In this document: piece after piece, positions 62,208-64,000 of the stretch
Numbering within the stretch: position 1 is the first letter of the stretch
How the letters are laid out: every line of letters starts with the position of its first letter
From: Paenarthrobacter sp. PH39-S1
GTDB taxonomy: Bacteria; Actinomycetota; Actinomycetes; Actinomycetales; Micrococcaceae
Reading direction: 5' to 3'
Assembly: GCF_030063245.1 (NCBI RefSeq)
Contig: NZ_JASISR010000005.1
Coordinates: forward strand, 1 to 64,000
DNA length: 64,000 bases
The notes under the pieces: generated by a model
What the model saw: the letters and a program-made list of their open reading frames with translations, nothing else
Told to the model about the DNA's origin: nothing
Database searches by the model: none
Position numbers and translations under genes: made by a program

Positions 62208-62345
62208 ATGCCTTCTTCATATCCACCGCTGATCGACATCAAGGTCGTCCGCGAATTGGTCGGTCCTGCGTCGTACACGCGGGACACGGCCAATGCCCGG
62301 AAGCAGTCGGTCCAAGAGGGGCACGACGAAGTCATTTCCTGGCGA
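62208..62345 (+). pseudogene. N-terminal fragment resembling a SWIM/SNF2 helicase
   Basis: ATG 62208 opens MPSSYPPLIDIKVVRELVGPASYTRDTANARKQSVQEGHDEV. The pattern PPLID...LVGP.SY.R...YAR...V is the usual start of actinobacterial SWIM-zinc-finger SNF2 helicases of about 1000 residues. The similarity stops after about 45 residues and nothing else of the gene is present. Confidence 0.5.
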
Positions 62346-62472
62346 TCATCATTGCGCGCATCGGGACTGGGCGGGCGGCTAACGTACGGGCGCCGGATAA
62401 TGGGGGAAAACCAGCGACCAGCCCGCCGCTCCAATCTGAGGTGCCACCCTGAAAATCCTGCAACGCGTCCCG

Positions 62473-63200
62473 GTGTCACCACTCCCGGCTGCAACGATCC
62501 AAACTGCCGCCATCCGCGCACGGCGACGATATTGCGCGGCGGCGATGGCAGGTGTCGTCACGTATATAGGGGTGGACGCAGTACTGCAGCGGTTGCCGCC
62601 GCATTACAGCGCGATCCGAGAGGCAGAGAGCAATCTGGCGGTGGGACCGTACGGCTGGGTGATGAATCTGAATTTTTTGGGCCGCGCGGTCACGACGTTC
62701 GCCGTGGCGCGTGCCGTGCTGGGAACGGGCCCCGCGTCGCGGATGAGGACCACCGGCGCCACCCTTTGGGCATCGGCGGAGTGTCGTCCGGGGTCTTGGC
62801 TTTCTTCTCCACCGATATCTTTACGGACATCCCCGGTCCTATCCCCAGCGCTGACGCCGCGGGTACTGAGCCCGCGGGCGCGTCCGTGGCAGTGCAAGCA
62901 GCAACGGCTACGCCCGGCGGTATTGTGCACCTAGTCGTAGCGGGGACGGGGTTTGTCGGCGCCTTGGCCGGAATCGCCGTGCTGACGCAATGGCTTCGGC
63001 GCTACCCGCCGCTGCGGCGCACGTCCCGGGCGGCCACCGTATGTGCCGGCGTCGGCGCCGTCGGCCTCGTTTCCCTGGGGTTGTCCATCAGATTCTTCCC
63101 GGCCGTCCTCGGCCTTGCGGAGCGGGTGGCGCTGGCCGGAATTCTCGGCTGGGCCTTTAGCGTGTCAGCGGGAATCCGCTCGCTGTCGCGGACCCGATGA
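62473..63200 (+). pseudogene. DUF998 family membrane protein, frameshifted
   Basis: From GTG 62473 the frame reads a DUF998 protein (VVTYIGVDAVLQRLPPHYSAIREAESNLAVGPYGWVMNLNF). Near 62755 it jumps to another frame, which continues with LGIGGVSSGVLAFFSTDIFTDIPG and further membrane segments to the stop at 63200. The spliced product would be about 240 residues with six membrane segments. A single frame change; a sequencing error is possible here, but the neighbours are also decayed. Confidence 0.8.
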
Positions 63201-64000
63201 CCCGGTCGCGGACCCGATGACCCGGTCGCGGCCGGAATACACGGCGGCGACGCACAGGGCTGCCATACCTGCAGCGATAACGGTCAGGGGCAGGGTCCAG
63301 CCTCCGGTCCAGTCGTGCAGTGCGCCAAAAAGGACGGGGCCGGCCGCTCCCACGGCGTACCCTACAGACTGGGCCATCCCGGACAGGGCTGCGGCCTGTG
63401 AATGATGCACCGTGCGCAGGCTGAACAACGACAGGGCGACGACGATGAGGCTTCCGCAGCCGAGGGCACCAAAGATGATCCAGAGCAGCATCAAGCCAGG
63501 CGCCGCGGCCATGCCCGCATAGGCGATGAACACGAGGATGCTGCTGAGCAGCGCGACGAGGCGTTGATCGGGAAATCTATGCAGCACGGCCCCGGCGGCG
63601 AAGCTGGTCACGACGTTGATCAGCAGAAAAAGTGACAGATGTGCTCCGGCAGCTGCTTCGGAAAGTCCCTGGCTGTGTTCAATGCTTGGCAGCCAGGCCA
63701 TGAAGACGTAAAACGAGACAGACTGCAGCCCCATGAAGGCGGTGACCTGCCAGCCGAGAGCCGATTTCCACGGCGAGAAATATGCGGCTCGGCGCTGGCC
63801 GGATGCCCGCTCCAATGCCGGGCGGCGCCGGAGGAAGGGCAGCAGGAACCCCATCGCCACCAGAACGAGCCCGACCCAGATACCCAAGGCCAGCCGCCAA
63901 CCACCCGGAGAGGATTGTGCGATCGGCACCACGAGCGCTGTACCGATGGCTGCCGCGGCCGCCTGCACGGCCGTGTAGCTTCCCGTCACCTGGCTGACAC
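63165..64000 (-). CDS. MFS transporter, CynX/NimT-like (5' end outside window)
   Basis: About 278 residues of the C-terminal part are visible and the frame is still open at the right edge. At least eight hydrophobic segments are seen (SALGWQVTAFMGLQSVSFYVFMAWLP, LFLLINVVTSFAAG, GLMLLWIIFGALGCGSLIVVALSLF). The phrase FSLRTVHHSQAAALSGMAQSVGYAVGAAGPVLFG is typical of the CynX/NimT group of anion or drug exporters. The substrate is unknown. It overlaps the DUF998 relic by 36 bases. Confidence 0.88.
   Translation of the reverse strand, partial: VSQVTGSYTAVQAAAAAIGTALVVPIAQSSPGGWRLALGIWVGLVLVAMGFLLPFLRRRPALERASGQRRAAYFSPWKSALGWQVTAFMGLQSVSFYVFMAWLPSIEHSQGLSEAAAGAHLSLFLLINVVTSFAAGAVLHRFPDQRLVALLSSILVFIAYAGMAAAPGLMLLWIIFGALGCGSLIVVALSLFSLRTVHHSQAAALSGMAQSVGYAVGAAGPVLFGALHDWTGGWTLPLTVIAAGMAALCVAAVYSGRDRVIGSATGSSGPRQRADSR
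63185..63231. repeat. 20-bp tandem repeat at converging gene ends
   Basis: GTCGCGGACCCGATGACCCG is repeated twice (63185-63204 and 63205-63224) plus a partial third. It contains the stop codon of the DUF998 gene and part of the C-terminal coding region of the MFS gene. Confidence 0.9.

Overview
The window is GC-rich actinobacterial chromosome. The block ileS-folC-DUF4233-ndk, VKOR, rne, thiD/tenA, rplU-rpmA-obgE-proB-proA, nadD-rsfS, histidine phosphatase and tRNA-Ala, together with nrdHIEF, an actinobacterial ultrashort T-box and a TPP riboswitch, points to the Arthrobacter lineage (Micrococcaceae). The genus is inferred from gene order and protein style; I could not search databases.

Layout. 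0-7 kb: a three-copy 55-bp hairpin repeat, a broken SDR gene, an OafA-type acyltransferase with an SGNH tail, a GCS2-family ligase and a membrane-anchored EEP-family protein. 7-28.5 kb: an intact housekeeping core ending at tRNA-Ala(GGC). 28.4-29.2 kb: a decayed insertion at the tRNA, with an imperfect copy of the tRNA 3' end 679 bp downstream and a frameshifted HTH-nucleotidyltransferase gene between the two copies. 30.4-33.7 kb: a three-gene minus-strand operon (type III polyketide synthase, methyltransferase, FAD monooxygenase), probably for a phenolic lipid or pyrone. 33.8-46 kb: SDR, GrpB, aquaglyceroporin, an RsmC-like methyltransferase, a deleted acyl-CoA synthetase gene, metF, metE, aldehyde dehydrogenase and a LysR regulator. 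46.5-51.3 kb: nrdHIEF with a GIY-YIG/NUMOD3 homing-endonuclease-like gene between nrdE and nrdF. 51.4-54.1 kb: two toxin-antitoxin-like pairs around an alpha/beta hydrolase. 54.1-56.2 kb: ArfB-type rescue factor, RNase Z and an EEP-family protein. 56.3-63.2 kb: a gene graveyard with a FadJ/TetR scar, an acyl-CoA ligase relic, a type I restriction hsdR with three frameshifts and one stop, a truncated DUF1016 gene, SDR and SWIM/SNF2-helicase fragments, and a frameshifted DUF998 gene. The window ends in a partial MFS transporter.

How it fits together. All long housekeeping genes are open, while accessory genes carry several frameshifts, in-frame stops and internal deletions. This looks like real decay of dispensable DNA rather than uniformly poor sequence. 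Short tandem duplications (9-55 bp) are frequent in both coding and intergenic DNA. The most notable item is the free-standing endonuclease gene in the nrd operon. Its start and end coincide with AT-leaning seams in the last codons of nrdE and the first codons of nrdF, as co-conversion during homing would leave, and it has become translationally coupled to nrdF.
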